Shown here: positions 1 through 8,152 of the stretch, one piece after another
Position numbering within the stretch: the stretch's first letter is position 1
Layout of the letters: every line of letters starts with the position of its first letter
Origin: Rhodobiaceae bacterium UBA7804
GTDB taxonomy: Bacteria; Pseudomonadota; Alphaproteobacteria; Parvibaculales; Parvibaculaceae
Reading direction: 5' to 3'
Length of the DNA stretch: 64,000 nt
NCBI GenBank assembly: GCA_002480495.1
Contig: DLCG01000017.1
Coordinates: 124,473 to 188,472, forward strand
The notes under the pieces: generated by a model
What the model was told of the DNA's origin: nothing
The model's database searches: none
The model's input: only the letters and a program-made list of their open reading frames with translations
Made by a program: the position numbers and the translations under genes

Positions 1-524
1 CCGCTATCGAGGAGATGATCCGTGTCGACCATGCGGGAGAATATGGCGCGGTCCGCATTTATGAGGGTCAACGCGCGGTCTTCCGCAATCTTCCGCATAA
101 GCAGGAGATCGCCGACGCGCTGGAGCGCATGGCTAAGGACGAAGAGGTGCATCTCACCCGCTTCAACGAACTGGTTAACGAACGTCAGGTCCGTCCCACC
201 GCCTTCACCCCCGTCTGGCATGTCGCGGGCTTCGCGCTTGGCGCAGCCACCGCACTTCTCGGTGAGAAGGCGGCGCATGCCTGCACGGCGGCTGTGGAGG
301 AGGTCATCGACGAGCACTACAGGTCGCAGGTGAACCGCCTCGACCAGATGGGCGAGAAAGAAAAGCCCCTTCGGGACACGATCGAAAAGTTCCGGCAGGA
401 AGAAGTGGAACATCGCGACGAGGCGATTGCCTCCGGCGCCGAAGAGGCCCCCGCCTATCCGCTGCTCTCCGGTGCCATAAAGGCCGCCTGCCGCCTCGCC
501 ATCCGGATTTCGGAAAAGGCCTGA
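1..524 (+). CDS. coq7: Demethoxyubiquinone hydroxylase Coq7 (5' end outside window)
   Basis: Coq7/CAT5-family diiron monooxygenase for the penultimate hydroxylation in ubiquinone synthesis, membrane-associated. The reading frame is open from base 3 and the residues before the first in-frame ATG (base 15) still match the family, so the true start lies upstream of the window. Diiron ligands are visible, numbering from that Met: E9 in DHAGE, E43-x-x-H46, a Glu in EEVIDE (95/96) and E130-x-x-H133. The 3' end is intact and lies 3 nt from the convergent HNH gene. Family assignment is firm. Confidence 0.93.
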   Translation, partial: AIEEMIRVDHAGEYGAVRIYEGQRAVFRNLPHKQEIADALERMAKDEEVHLTRFNELVNERQVRPTAFTPVWHVAGFALGAATALLGEKAAHACTAAVEEVIDEHYRSQVNRLDQMGEKEKPLRDTIEKFRQEEVEHRDEAIASGAEEAPAYPLLSGAIKAACRLAIRISEKA

Positions 525-527
525 CCC

Positions 528-1088
528 CTACGGTTCCAGCTCGCTGTCCCAGTAGAGATAGTCCTGCCAGCTCTCATGGAGATAGTTCGGCGGAAAGGCG
601 CGGCCGTTCTTGTGCAGGTCACTCACCGTCGGCCGGAAGGGAAACTGCATGGGATGCATCTCCGCATGCTCCGGCATCTTGCCGCCCTTCCTCAGATTGC
701 AGGGGGCACAGGCCGTGACGACGTTTTCCCACGTCGTCTGGCCGCCGCGCGAACGGGGGACCACGTGGTCAAAGGTGAGCTCATGCCGCGCGCCGCAATA
801 CTGACAGGTGAACCGGTCGCGCAGAAACAGGTTGAAGCGCGTGAAGGCCGGAAACCGCGCGGGCTTCACATAGGACTTCAGCGACACCACGCTCGGCAGC
901 TGCATTTCGAAATTCGGTGAACGGACCAGAGTCTCATAGGACGAGACAATGTTTACACGATCGAGAAACACCGCCTTGATCGCATCCTGCCATGACCAGA
1001 GCGAGAGAGGGTAATAGCTGAGCGGCCTGTAATCCGCATTCAACACAAGGGCCGGACAGGCGTCCGGCGTAGCAAACGATCCTTGCAC
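528..1088 (-). CDS. HNH endonuclease, 186 aa
   Basis: Compact HNH nuclease. The domain is in the middle of the protein: CQYCG, then LTFDHVVPRSRGG (catalytic His) and CAPCNLRKG, giving a CxxC...CxxC zinc site around the HNH fold. I chose the GTG start at 1088 because an ideal AGGAGG (1095-1100) sits 6 nt upstream and the resulting length matches the 180-190 aa alphaproteobacterial family. The frame stays open further upstream only by running towards the esterase gene. The biological substrate is unknown. It is a solitary housekeeping-context gene, not next to a methylase, so restriction is unlikely. Confidence 0.85.
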   Translation of the reverse strand: MQGSFATPDACPALVLNADYRPLSYYPLSLWSWQDAIKAVFLDRVNIVSSYETLVRSPNFEMQLPSVVSLKSYVKPARFPAFTRFNLFLRDRFTCQYCGARHELTFDHVVPRSRGGQTTWENVVTACAPCNLRKGGKMPEHAEMHPMQFPFRPTVSDLHKNGRAFPPNYLHESWQDYLYWDSELEP

Positions 1089-1146
1089 GCCAACCCTCCT
1101 GGGGCCGAAAGCTGCCCATCGCAGCGGGCCCCTCTTTCGAAAGCTT

Positions 1147-1174
1147 ACTATATATGGTGCAACGGCTTTGTGAA
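1147..1174 (-). promoter_or_regulatory. Candidate sigma70-type promoter of the HNH gene
   Basis: On the minus strand TTCACA (1169-1174) and TATAGT (1147-1152) are separated by 16 nt, about 60 nt upstream of the GTG start. The region is locally AT-rich against a GC-rich background. The -35 match is only partial. Confidence 0.3.
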
Positions 1175-1197
1175 GCTGCCAGTCCTTGGCACCGATT

Positions 1198-1872
1198 TCA
1201 CCCTGCAGCGACCGCAGGCCCATAGCGGCCAGCAAAGGCATCGGTAATGAAGCGTCCGCCGAGTTCGAGGCCAGTCTGGTCGATACCATGGCCGAGACCG
1301 GGCGAGACATGCCACTGCACCGTAAGACCCGCCTCCCCGAGGGTCTGCACCGCCTGATGCATCCGCGAGACGGGAAGCATGTCGTCGGCATCGCCGTGAA
1401 TCATCAGGATAGGCGACGCCCCGCGCATCTCATCTGCCAGACGTTCCGGCACGGCGAGCGCTCCCGAATAGCCTACAATGCAGGCGGGCGGAACGGCGCG
1501 GCGGAGGCCAACATGAAGCGCCATCATGGTGCCTTGGCTGAATCCGACCAACGCGAGTTGCGAGCCCTCAAGGCCGCGCAAGGAAAGCTGCTCGTCGATG
1601 AAGCGGTCGAGAACGGGCGCCGCGGCTTCCACGCCGCGCGCGATCTCCGCCGGATCGAGCCGCGTGATCGGAAACCACTGATAACCCATCGGATTGCCAT
1701 CACAGGGCTGAGGCGCATTTGGTGCGATGAAGGCGGCATCCGGCATGACCCGCTGCCAGTGAGACGCAAGCGCTATGAGGTCGTTGCCGTCCGAACCATA
1801 GCCATGACACAGGATGACGAGCTGCCGTGCCTCGCCGCTTTTCGCCGCCACGCTGGGGCCATTGAGCGTCAT
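1198..1872 (-). CDS. Phospholipase/carboxylesterase family alpha/beta hydrolase
   Basis: 224-aa cytosolic serine hydrolase of the Abhydrolase_2 (acyl-protein thioesterase/carboxylesterase) type. It has an oxyanion-hole motif LCHGYGSDG, nucleophile elbow GFSQG, a catalytic Asp in IHGDADDMLP and His in GLGHGID. A start at 1872 (MTLNGPS...) is preferred: it has a purine-rich AGAGGGA just upstream, and a longer frame to 1965 would overlap the divergent gluQ start. Substrate is probably a short acyl ester; it cannot be specified further. Confidence 0.85.
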   Translation of the reverse strand: MTLNGPSVAAKSGEARQLVILCHGYGSDGNDLIALASHWQRVMPDAAFIAPNAPQPCDGNPMGYQWFPITRLDPAEIARGVEAAAPVLDRFIDEQLSLRGLEGSQLALVGFSQGTMMALHVGLRRAVPPACIVGYSGALAVPERLADEMRGASPILMIHGDADDMLPVSRMHQAVQTLGEAGLTVQWHVSPGLGHGIDQTGLELGGRFITDAFAGRYGPAVAAG

Positions 1873-1951
1873 TCCCTCTGCCTCCTCTTTCGCCGCGCTT
1901 CGCCGCAGGCTATCAATGCGACACCCTAAGCCTGCCGGAGTTGCCGTTTCA

Positions 1952-2854
1952 ATGCAGGATGACACGAGCGGCCGCGAAGTCCTGCGCTTCGCGCCGAGTC
2001 CAAACGGATGGCTGCATCTCGGCCACGCCTATTCCGCTCTCTTCGCCTTCGAAACGGCAAAACGGCTTGGCGGCCGCCTCCTCTTGCGCATCGAGGATAT
2101 CGATGTTGGCCGCTGTCGTGAGGAGTATGTCGAGGGAATCTACGAAGATCTGGCCTGGCTAGGCATTGAATGGGAAGAGCCGGCTCGCCGGCAGTCCGAA
2201 CATTTTGCCGAATATGAAGCAGTTCTGAAACGGCTCCGCGACATGGAGCTTGTCTATCCCTGTTTCGCAACCCGCAAGGAAATCCAGGATGCGATCCTCG
2301 CGAGCGGTATCCCGCTTCAGGCCTGGCCTTCAGATCCCGACGGCGCACCGCTCTACCCGGGCATCTACAAGGACATGCCCAGGGAACGTCTGAATGAGCT
2401 GATGTGGGAAGGCCGCTCTTATGCGTGGCGGCTCGACATCGAAAAGGCAAAGGCGAAAGCGGAAAGCATCAATGGCGGCCCGATCACCTTCTACGAGGAG
2501 GGGACGAGCACGCGCGGCGACACCGGGATATTGGAAATCAAACCGGAACTCTTCGGCGATGTGGTCATCGCAAGGAAAGACGTCCCGACGAGCTATCACC
2601 TCGCCGTAACGGCGGACGATGCGTTTCAAGGCGTGACTCTGATTACGCGGGGACAGGACCTCTTTCCCGCGACCTATATCCATCGCATCCTGCAGATCCT
2701 TCTGGGTTATCCCGAACCCCGCTATCATCATCACGGCCTTATCCGCGACGAAACGGGTCGCCGTCTGTCGAAAAGCGCGAAGGACATGGGCCTGCGCGAA
2801 CTAAGAGCGCAGGGCCGCACACCGGCCGACATTCGCCGCATGGTCGGCCTTTAA
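1952..2854 (+). CDS. gluQ: Glutamyl-Q tRNA(Asp) synthetase
   Basis: Truncated GluRS paralogue that attaches glutamate to queuosine in tRNA-Asp. About 300 aa, the usual GluQ-RS length, lacking the anticodon-binding domain. The class I signatures are present: FAPSPNGWLHLGH (HIGH) near residues 13-25 and RRLSKSAKD (KMSKS) near the C-terminus. The zinc-binding cysteine cluster of E. coli GluQ-RS is not present: only C104 in YPCFATR remains. Start uncertain between ATG 1916 and ATG 1952; 1952 is chosen because conserved sequence begins just after it and a GGAG lies 11 nt upstream. Divergent from the esterase. Confidence 0.9.
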   Translation: MQDDTSGREVLRFAPSPNGWLHLGHAYSALFAFETAKRLGGRLLLRIEDIDVGRCREEYVEGIYEDLAWLGIEWEEPARRQSEHFAEYEAVLKRLRDMELVYPCFATRKEIQDAILASGIPLQAWPSDPDGAPLYPGIYKDMPRERLNELMWEGRSYAWRLDIEKAKAKAESINGGPITFYEEGTSTRGDTGILEIKPELFGDVVIARKDVPTSYHLAVTADDAFQGVTLITRGQDLFPATYIHRILQILLGYPEPRYHHHGLIRDETGRRLSKSAKDMGLRELRAQGRTPADIRRMVGL

Positions 2855-2980
2855 CCTCATCTTCACCATGCTCGCCGCGCAGGTGTGGCTGGCGCGAAAT
2901 CTGCTTCATATGGCTCAAACCCGGCACCGGGTCTCCGTTCAGGACGGAATCCGTGCCTTTTCGAGCCGAAGGAGCCCCCC

Positions 2981-4039
2981 ATGGCTGGCGAAAACGCGAC
3001 AAATGTTTCGAAACAACGCATTGGCTGGATCGACGCCGCCAAGGGCCTGACGATCATTCTGGTCGTCATGGAACACACGACATTCGGCGTTCAGAATGCC
3101 ATCGGCCATCTCCCGCTCGTGTTCGGCGCCATCGCCGAATTCGCCAAGCCCTTCCGCATGCCGCTCTTCTTTCTCGTCGCCGGTCTCTTCGCCTACAAGG
3201 CGCTTTTCGGCGACTGGCGGAAATTCGTGGATGGGAAGATCGTCCACTTTGCCTATTTCTACGTGCTGTGGTCCGTCATCCAGATTGGAATAAAGATCAT
3301 CGTGCCAAATCAGGGTGCGTGGACGGTGACCTATGTCGACCTCCTGATGATCCCGATACAGCCCTTCGCCGTGCTGTGGTTCATCTATGCCTTGTCGCTC
3401 TTCTTCATCACACTCCGTCTGCTTCGGAATGCCCGGCCTTTCTTCATCTTCCTCTTTGCCATTGCTCTCTACTTCACCCGCCTCGACACGGGATGGATGC
3501 TCATCGACGAATTCGCCTGGCGCTTTGTCTGGTTCGTCGCGGGAGTCTACGGCGCAAGGCAGATTTTCGAAATCGCCGACTGGGCGCGCGCGCAGCCGAT
3601 GAAAGGCGTGGCTCTCGCGCTTCTCCTTCTCGCCTGCGTTGCAAGCGTTGTCTTTTCCCGCCTGATCGACATTCGCGCGCTGGAGCTTCTGATGGGCTTC
3701 GCCGGCGGCGCCGCTGCCGTGATGCTTGTGAGCGTCCTCGCCGCGAAGGGGTTTGCCGGACCGCTTACCTTCGTCGGCAAGCACTCGCTTTACATCTTCC
3801 TCTCGTTCTTCCTGCCCATGGCGGCAACGCGCATTCTGATGGTGAAGCTCGGCTTCGAGAATGGCGATCTCATCACGCTGGTTGCCACGGCCATGGCCGT
3901 GATTTCGCCAATCATCGCCTACAGGCTCGTCGAGAAGACGCCGCTAAGCTTCTTCTATGTCAGACCTGACGCTTTCCGCCTCACCGGAAGAAAGCGTACC
4001 GTCAGACCCGACATCGTGATGGCGGCGGGCGGAGACTGA
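2981..4039 (+). CDS. Acyltransferase-3 family membrane protein
   Basis: 352-aa integral membrane protein of the Acyl_transf_3 (NodX/OatA-type) family, which O-acylates surface glycans or lipids. The N-terminal signature RIGWIDAAKGLTIILVVMEH contains the family's conserved R/D...H region; about ten hydrophobic helices follow. The start at 2981 has an AAGGAG about 8 nt upstream. It ends 3 nt from the convergent AEC transporter gene. The acceptor molecule cannot be inferred, as no glycan gene cluster surrounds it. Confidence 0.85.
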   Translation: MAGENATNVSKQRIGWIDAAKGLTIILVVMEHTTFGVQNAIGHLPLVFGAIAEFAKPFRMPLFFLVAGLFAYKALFGDWRKFVDGKIVHFAYFYVLWSVIQIGIKIIVPNQGAWTVTYVDLLMIPIQPFAVLWFIYALSLFFITLRLLRNARPFFIFLFAIALYFTRLDTGWMLIDEFAWRFVWFVAGVYGARQIFEIADWARAQPMKGVALALLLLACVASVVFSRLIDIRALELLMGFAGGAAAVMLVSVLAAKGFAGPLTFVGKHSLYIFLSFFLPMAATRILMVKLGFENGDLITLVATAMAVISPIIAYRLVEKTPLSFFYVRPDAFRLTGRKRTVRPDIVMAAGGD

Positions 4040-4042
4040 GGT

Positions 4043-4987
4043 TCACAGAAACCAGCCGAGCAATACCGTCAGCGTGAGAAGGCTGACCCCCGTCGAAAGA
4101 ACGACCGTGCTTGAAGCGGCGCCCGGCGCCGCCTGATACCGGTTCGCGAGGATTGAGGAATAGACGCCTGTGGGCATGGCCGCGAGAAGCGTCGCGGCCG
4201 TGACCCAGAGCGGCTCCAGATCGAAGACGTAATACGTCATCGCGAACACGAGCGCGGGATGAACGATCAGCTTGAAGAAGGTCGTTATGGACGCCGCGCC
4301 GACCGAACGGCGAATACTGTATCGCGTGAGCATCGCGCCCAGCACGAAAAGCGCGCAAGGGATGGCTGAACGGGCGATCATGTCGAGCGACGTATCGATG
4401 ATGCCGGGCAGCGCTACACCGAGTTGACCATAGACCACGCCGAAAGCAATCCCGAGGATGACGGGATTGCGCGCCGTGTTGATGAGCCCCTCTTTCAAGA
4501 TCGCTCCGAAGCTTGGTTGTTCGGCTTCTCCCCGCGCGCGGGTGAGTTCCAGCAGGAAGGTCGCGATGGTGAAAAGAATGATCCCGTGAAAGGCGAGGAT
4601 CAGGAAGACCGGCGTTCCCGCTTCAGGACCGAAGCCCGTAAGGATGATTGGCAGACCGAGCATGATCGTGTTGCCCTGACCGCACCCGAAGCCCAGCATG
4701 ACGGAATCCGAGGCAGGACGGCGCAGCACGAAAAGCGCGATGAGAGAGCCGACGGCCCATACCGCGAGCATGGCGCTGTAATAGGAAATCCATAAGCCCC
4801 AGGGCAGTGTCGAAGGAAACTCCGTATTGGCGAGGTTGCGGAAGAGCAGCGCTGGCATGGCGAAGGTGAAGACATAGGTGTCGAGCCCGTCGACGCCTGC
4901 ATGGCTGATGAGCTTCGTTCTTGCGCCTGCATAACCGACGGCAATGATGCCGAAGATCGGCAGCACGAGGGAAAGCGCAACATCCAT
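4043..4987 (-). CDS. AEC family permease
   Basis: 314-aa inner-membrane transporter of the auxin efflux carrier/malonate permease family, with roughly ten hydrophobic segments and the typical opening SLVLPIFGIIAVGYAGARTKLI. The central GQGNTIMLGLPI carries the conserved Asn-rich segment of the family's 5+5 fold. Bacterial members export small organic acids or amino acids; the cargo here is unknown. It lies 77 nt downstream of the VWA operon in the same direction and could be read from it, but the gap suggests its own expression. Confidence 0.87.
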   Translation of the reverse strand: MDVALSLVLPIFGIIAVGYAGARTKLISHAGVDGLDTYVFTFAMPALLFRNLANTEFPSTLPWGLWISYYSAMLAVWAVGSLIALFVLRRPASDSVMLGFGCGQGNTIMLGLPIILTGFGPEAGTPVFLILAFHGIILFTIATFLLELTRARGEAEQPSFGAILKEGLINTARNPVILGIAFGVVYGQLGVALPGIIDTSLDMIARSAIPCALFVLGAMLTRYSIRRSVGAASITTFFKLIVHPALVFAMTYYVFDLEPLWVTAATLLAAMPTGVYSSILANRYQAAPGAASSTVVLSTGVSLLTLTVLLGWFL

Positions 4988-5064
4988 GGATTTATCCGGG
5001 AAAGACGGGCGGAACGACAGCCGCGGACACTATCCCCGCGCCGCCGCGGCGTCAAAACCGCGAT

Positions 5065-5742
5065 TCACCAGTCGTAGAGACCGGTAAATTTCTCGAAGCC
5101 TGCCGCTTCGGCCCACTGCGCCCATTGCTCGCGCACGCGCTTCGTCGCACTCGGACTTCCGCCGCCCTGTCCGACGCCGAGCATCATCATCTCCGCGCAT
5201 CCCGGATATAACCGCTCAGGCATCGGCAAAGAACCGCCGCTTGCGAGCTTCGTATATTCCGAGTCCTCGAAGCCGTCCGTCAGAAGGATCACACGAACCT
5301 CGGACGCATCGCAGTCTACAAGCTGAGACATGTTTTCAAGGAAAGAAACCACGTTGGTATAGCCCTGCGCCTTCAGCTTGCCCTCCTGGACAAGCCGAGG
5401 GACGGCGGCGATGATGGCCGACATGCCTTCAGCAACCGCTTGCGGCTTCGAACGAGCGGAAACAACTTCATCGACCTTCAACGCATTCGCGCTCGTATCG
5501 TAAGACCCGAATGTCCGAAGCATGACCCGCGACTTGAGGGACAGCGTTTCGAGCTCCGCGGCGGTGCGCTGTGCGACGCGCGCCGCATAGGCGGGATCCT
5601 CAACGAGAGGATTGCTCTTCGACATATCGAGACCGATGATCACAGTCTCCGGGCGCGGCGTCTCGTCCGCCCCGGCCGGAGAGAGGGCGAGGGAAAGGCT
5701 GGCTGCAAGGGCGGCCGCGCATGCAATACGGAAAAGCCTCAT
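5065..5742 (-). CDS. Secreted/periplasmic VWA-domain protein, last gene of a three-gene operon
   Basis: 225 aa with a Sec signal peptide (MRLFRIACAAALAASLSLAL, cleavage near residue 25) followed by a von Willebrand A-like fold. The MIDAS motif D39-M-S41-K-S43 is complete and a second acidic loop LLTDGFED supplies D156; a Thr at about 129 could complete the metal site. The start codon overlaps the stop of the upstream membrane gene as ATGA, so translation is probably coupled. VWA proteins bind protein partners through a divalent metal; here it probably acts in the periplasm on or with the 4-TM partner. No family name recognised beyond VWA. Confidence 0.75.
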   Translation of the reverse strand: MRLFRIACAAALAASLSLALSPAGADETPRPETVIIGLDMSKSNPLVEDPAYAARVAQRTAAELETLSLKSRVMLRTFGSYDTSANALKVDEVVSARSKPQAVAEGMSAIIAAVPRLVQEGKLKAQGYTNVVSFLENMSQLVDCDASEVRVILLTDGFEDSEYTKLASGGSLPMPERLYPGCAEMMMLGVGQGGGSPSATKRVREQWAQWAEAAGFEKFTGLYDW

Positions 5743-6860
5743 TCGCCAGCCTTGCCGATGGGAATGCGGCGAGACGCGCTCGGCGGAATGAGCTCGCCGA
5801 GCGGTTCCCGCACGGATTCGAGCCGCGCCGGCCCGGCTTTCATCGCATTGCGCGAACGGCGCTCCCACCAGTCGTCGAAAAGTTTTTCGTAGCGGCCGAG
5901 ATGGCGTGAATCTTCACAAGCCTTGAGCCGGTCGGCGAACTGGCTATTTGCGCCACTTGCGAGCGCGGGCGCCTGCTGCTTGCGCCGTCCAAGAAGCCCG
6001 CGTCCGACGACCATATTGCCAGCGGCAAGCTTGTTGCCATCCCGGCGCGCCTCGTCGAGCCCCTGCTCATAGGAACGGCATTCGCGCATGAGCCCCGTCC
6101 AGAGGAGATGGCGGCGATTCTCCGGTCCCTCCATCTCGGAAAGTGAATGCCGATTGCTGTCATACTCGGCTTCGAGCGAGGCGAGACGCTCCATCGCCCC
6201 CTTGCGATGCCGGAAGTCGCGCGCATGGAACACGCGGCGAAGCGAGGAGACGGCGTAGTGGATGCAAAGCGCCGCAACACCCGTCACGACGAGGAAGACG
6301 ATGCCGAGCGAGGCAAGCCAGGCCATTGGCTGCCATCCGCGCATCTGGTCGATCTCGCTGGCAGTCCGCGCGGTTTCCTGCGTCGCCTCCGTTGCAATGC
6401 CGAGGCCCGCCAGGGCATTGCCGAGCGAGGAGCCGACGCTGCCATCGCTCGTCGCGGCGATGCCGTTCGGAAGCGACATCAAGGCGAGAAGCACACCGAC
6501 GCCAAGAAGCATGGTGAGAGCCAGCACGAAGACGATACGCACGAAGAGCGCCTTGCCGAACGGCCCGAGCTGTTCATAGAGGATATGCGCTGCCACCGTG
6601 GCGAAAAGCACCTGCATCGACTTGAAGGCAACGGAAGAGCCGAGTGCGCCCGGGAGCTCAAGAAACTCGTTTGCCAGCGCGCGTGTCCAGAACTCGCTGA
6701 CGATCATGTAGTCGACGACCAGCGCACCGACCGCTATGAGTCCGACCAGAAAGAACGCCATGAAATGGAAGCTCGCGAACCGCGCCTCGCGCTCGCTCGC
6801 GACATAGTTGCGCGTGATCTGGGCGCGCATGTCCTCGGAGATGAGGGAAACGCCGCTCAT
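5739..6860 (-). CDS. Four-TM membrane protein with long cytosolic C-terminus, unknown function
   Basis: 373 aa. Hydrophobic segments at about residues 28-54, 75-97, 103-129 and 176-205 predict four membrane helices; residues 206-373 are charged, helical-looking and Arg/Glu-rich, probably cytoplasmic. Between helices 3 and 4 is a Gly/Ser/Thr-rich stretch likely to be periplasmic. The start codon overlaps the stop of the 95-aa gene (ATGA) and its stop overlaps the VWA start (ATGA). I do not recognise the family. Context suggests it anchors a complex with the secreted VWA protein. Confidence 0.7.
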   Translation of the reverse strand: MSGVSLISEDMRAQITRNYVASEREARFASFHFMAFFLVGLIAVGALVVDYMIVSEFWTRALANEFLELPGALGSSVAFKSMQVLFATVAAHILYEQLGPFGKALFVRIVFVLALTMLLGVGVLLALMSLPNGIAATSDGSVGSSLGNALAGLGIATEATQETARTASEIDQMRGWQPMAWLASLGIVFLVVTGVAALCIHYAVSSLRRVFHARDFRHRKGAMERLASLEAEYDSNRHSLSEMEGPENRRHLLWTGLMRECRSYEQGLDEARRDGNKLAAGNMVVGRGLLGRRKQQAPALASGANSQFADRLKACEDSRHLGRYEKLFDDWWERRSRNAMKAGPARLESVREPLGELIPPSASRRIPIGKAGE

Positions 6861-7144
6861 GCCTTGGTCCTCCGGCCGAAGAAGCCTCTCTTTTTCGGTT
6901 CTTCCGAAACAGCGCCCTCAAGCGGCGCGGCAAGCTGCTTTGCGAGTTCAACGATCTCGCGCTCTAGCGTCTCCTGCCTCGCGCGACGGCGGGCAAGCTC
7001 CGCGGCATAGGCCGCATCCAGCTCTGAAAGCCTTGAAAAGACATGGAGTTCCGGCAAGGGCTCGGCATTGCGCCCATAGTGCCACGCCGTCTGGTCCTTC
7101 TTCTGACCGCCCTGCCCGCCCATGGTGTCGAAACCGTCGCTCAT
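6857..7144 (-). CDS. Small coiled-coil protein, first gene of the VWA operon
   Basis: 95-aa soluble protein. Residues ~35-75 (LSELDAAYAAELARR...) are rich in heptad-spaced Leu/Ala/Arg/Glu and predict a coiled coil; the C-terminus is strongly basic and glycine/phenylalanine-containing (KKRGFFGRRTKA). No family recognised. A GAGGAAAGG Shine-Dalgarno lies upstream and a TTAA-N7-TTAA box ends 29 nt before the start. Translationally coupled to the downstream membrane gene by an ATGA overlap. Confidence 0.65.
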   Translation of the reverse strand: MSDGFDTMGGQGGQKKDQTAWHYGRNAEPLPELHVFSRLSELDAAYAAELARRRARQETLEREIVELAKQLAAPLEGAVSEEPKKRGFFGRRTKA

Positions 7145-7173
7145 CAGCCGGCCCTTTCCTCACGCACCCCGCG

Positions 7174-7188
7174 TTAACGACTTTTTAA
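7174..7188. promoter_or_regulatory. CtrA-type box upstream of the VWA operon
   Basis: Perfect TTAA-N7-TTAA, followed by C so that the extended TTAAC form is also met, in an AT-rich island within the intergenic region. This is the full-site consensus of the cell-cycle regulator CtrA in alphaproteobacteria. It lies 29 nt upstream of the start of the 95-aa gene on the minus strand, a position compatible with covering the core promoter. Binding is inferred from the motif only. Confidence 0.5.
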
Positions 7189-7473
7189 CTCTAACATTCA
7201 GGGCGGCTGGCGCGGAGTCCGGAATAGATCAAGAAATCGAAATATCAGCCGCCGTAAGGACTGCAAAAATCCCTGCTTACATTGTGCCATTGAAGGACTC
7301 CAATGCGGCGGAAACATTATGGGAATATGGCGAGAATGTGATGCTTCAGGCAAAGCCGTCCTTGCTCGCTTTCAAGGCTGGCTTTCAGAATCGGTTGTCG
7401 CGTGCGAAGCAGGGCAGGCTTCGCCAACGACGTATCCCGGGTAAAGGGGTACAGAAAAATCGGGATAGAGCGT
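7189..7473. other. Intergenic region between the VWA operon and the methyltransferase gene
   Basis: Together with 7145-7188 this is the longest gene-free stretch in the window (about 330 nt). Apart from the CtrA-type box I see no convincing small gene, hairpin terminator or strong promoter. Upstream in-frame codons before the methyltransferase ATG do not look conserved. Confidence 0.5.
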
Positions 7474-8121
7474 ATGAGCGACCAAGACAGGCGTTTCTGG
7501 GACAAGGCCGCCCGGAAATACGCGACATCTCCCATTGCCGACATGGCAGGGTTCGAGAAGACGCTGACGCGCACAAGAGAATTCCTTGCACCCGGCCACA
7601 GGGTGCTGGAACTGGGCTGCGGCACGGGCACGACCGCGATGCGCCTTGCAGACGCGGTGGAAAACTATCTTGCGACTGACATTTCCGAAGAAATGATTGC
7701 CATCTCCCGAGAAAAATTTGCGGGTTCGGGTCGCACCGATCTAGCTGGCCGGCTGAGCTTCAGGCAGGCGACCGCCAGCACGCTGGCGAGCGAGAACAGC
7801 CGATACGATGCGGTGCTCGGTTTCAACTATCTGCATCTGGCCGGCGATACCTCCGCCGTTCTCGGCAACATCCGCAGAGTTCTCAAGCCTCATGGCCTTT
7901 TCATTTCCAAGACGCCATGCGTGGGGGATATGAACCCGCTTGTCCGGCTCGCAATTCCGCTTATGCGTCTTGTCGGCAAGGCACCCTCTTCGGTGACCCC
8001 TTTTTCGACCATATCGCTTGAGCGAGAGATTCGTACGGCCGGGTTCGAACTCCTGCAGAGCGAACTTCACGGCTCTCAAGGCAAGGATGTCCGGCCCTTT
8101 ATTGTCGCGCGCGCTCTATGA
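7474..8121 (+). CDS. Class I SAM-dependent methyltransferase
   Basis: 215 aa, Methyltransf_11-like. Motif I VLELGCGTGTTA near residues 44-55, an acidic motif II LATDISEEMI, and a later VLKPHGLFISKTP typical of motif III/post-III. The start at 7474 is preferred (MSDQDRRFWDKAARKYA is the usual family opening) with GGATAGAG upstream; the frame is open further 5' without conserved sequence. Substrate unknown, possibly a quinone, lipid or small molecule. Convergent with ecm, 31 nt away. Confidence 0.82.
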   Translation: MSDQDRRFWDKAARKYATSPIADMAGFEKTLTRTREFLAPGHRVLELGCGTGTTAMRLADAVENYLATDISEEMIAISREKFAGSGRTDLAGRLSFRQATASTLASENSRYDAVLGFNYLHLAGDTSAVLGNIRRVLKPHGLFISKTPCVGDMNPLVRLAIPLMRLVGKAPSSVTPFSTISLEREIRTAGFELLQSELHGSQGKDVRPFIVARAL

Positions 8122-8152
8122 CAAGGCACGCCAGCTTTGAAACCAGCGAGCC

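Noticed and set aside
2851..2865. TTAA-N7-TTCA after gluQ
   Set aside because: One base off the CtrA consensus and overlapping the gluQ stop codon; more likely chance.
2404..3969. A 521-codon plus-strand frame spanning gluQ and the acyltransferase
   Set aside because: It is out of frame with both recognised genes and yields an Arg/Pro/Ser-rich product.
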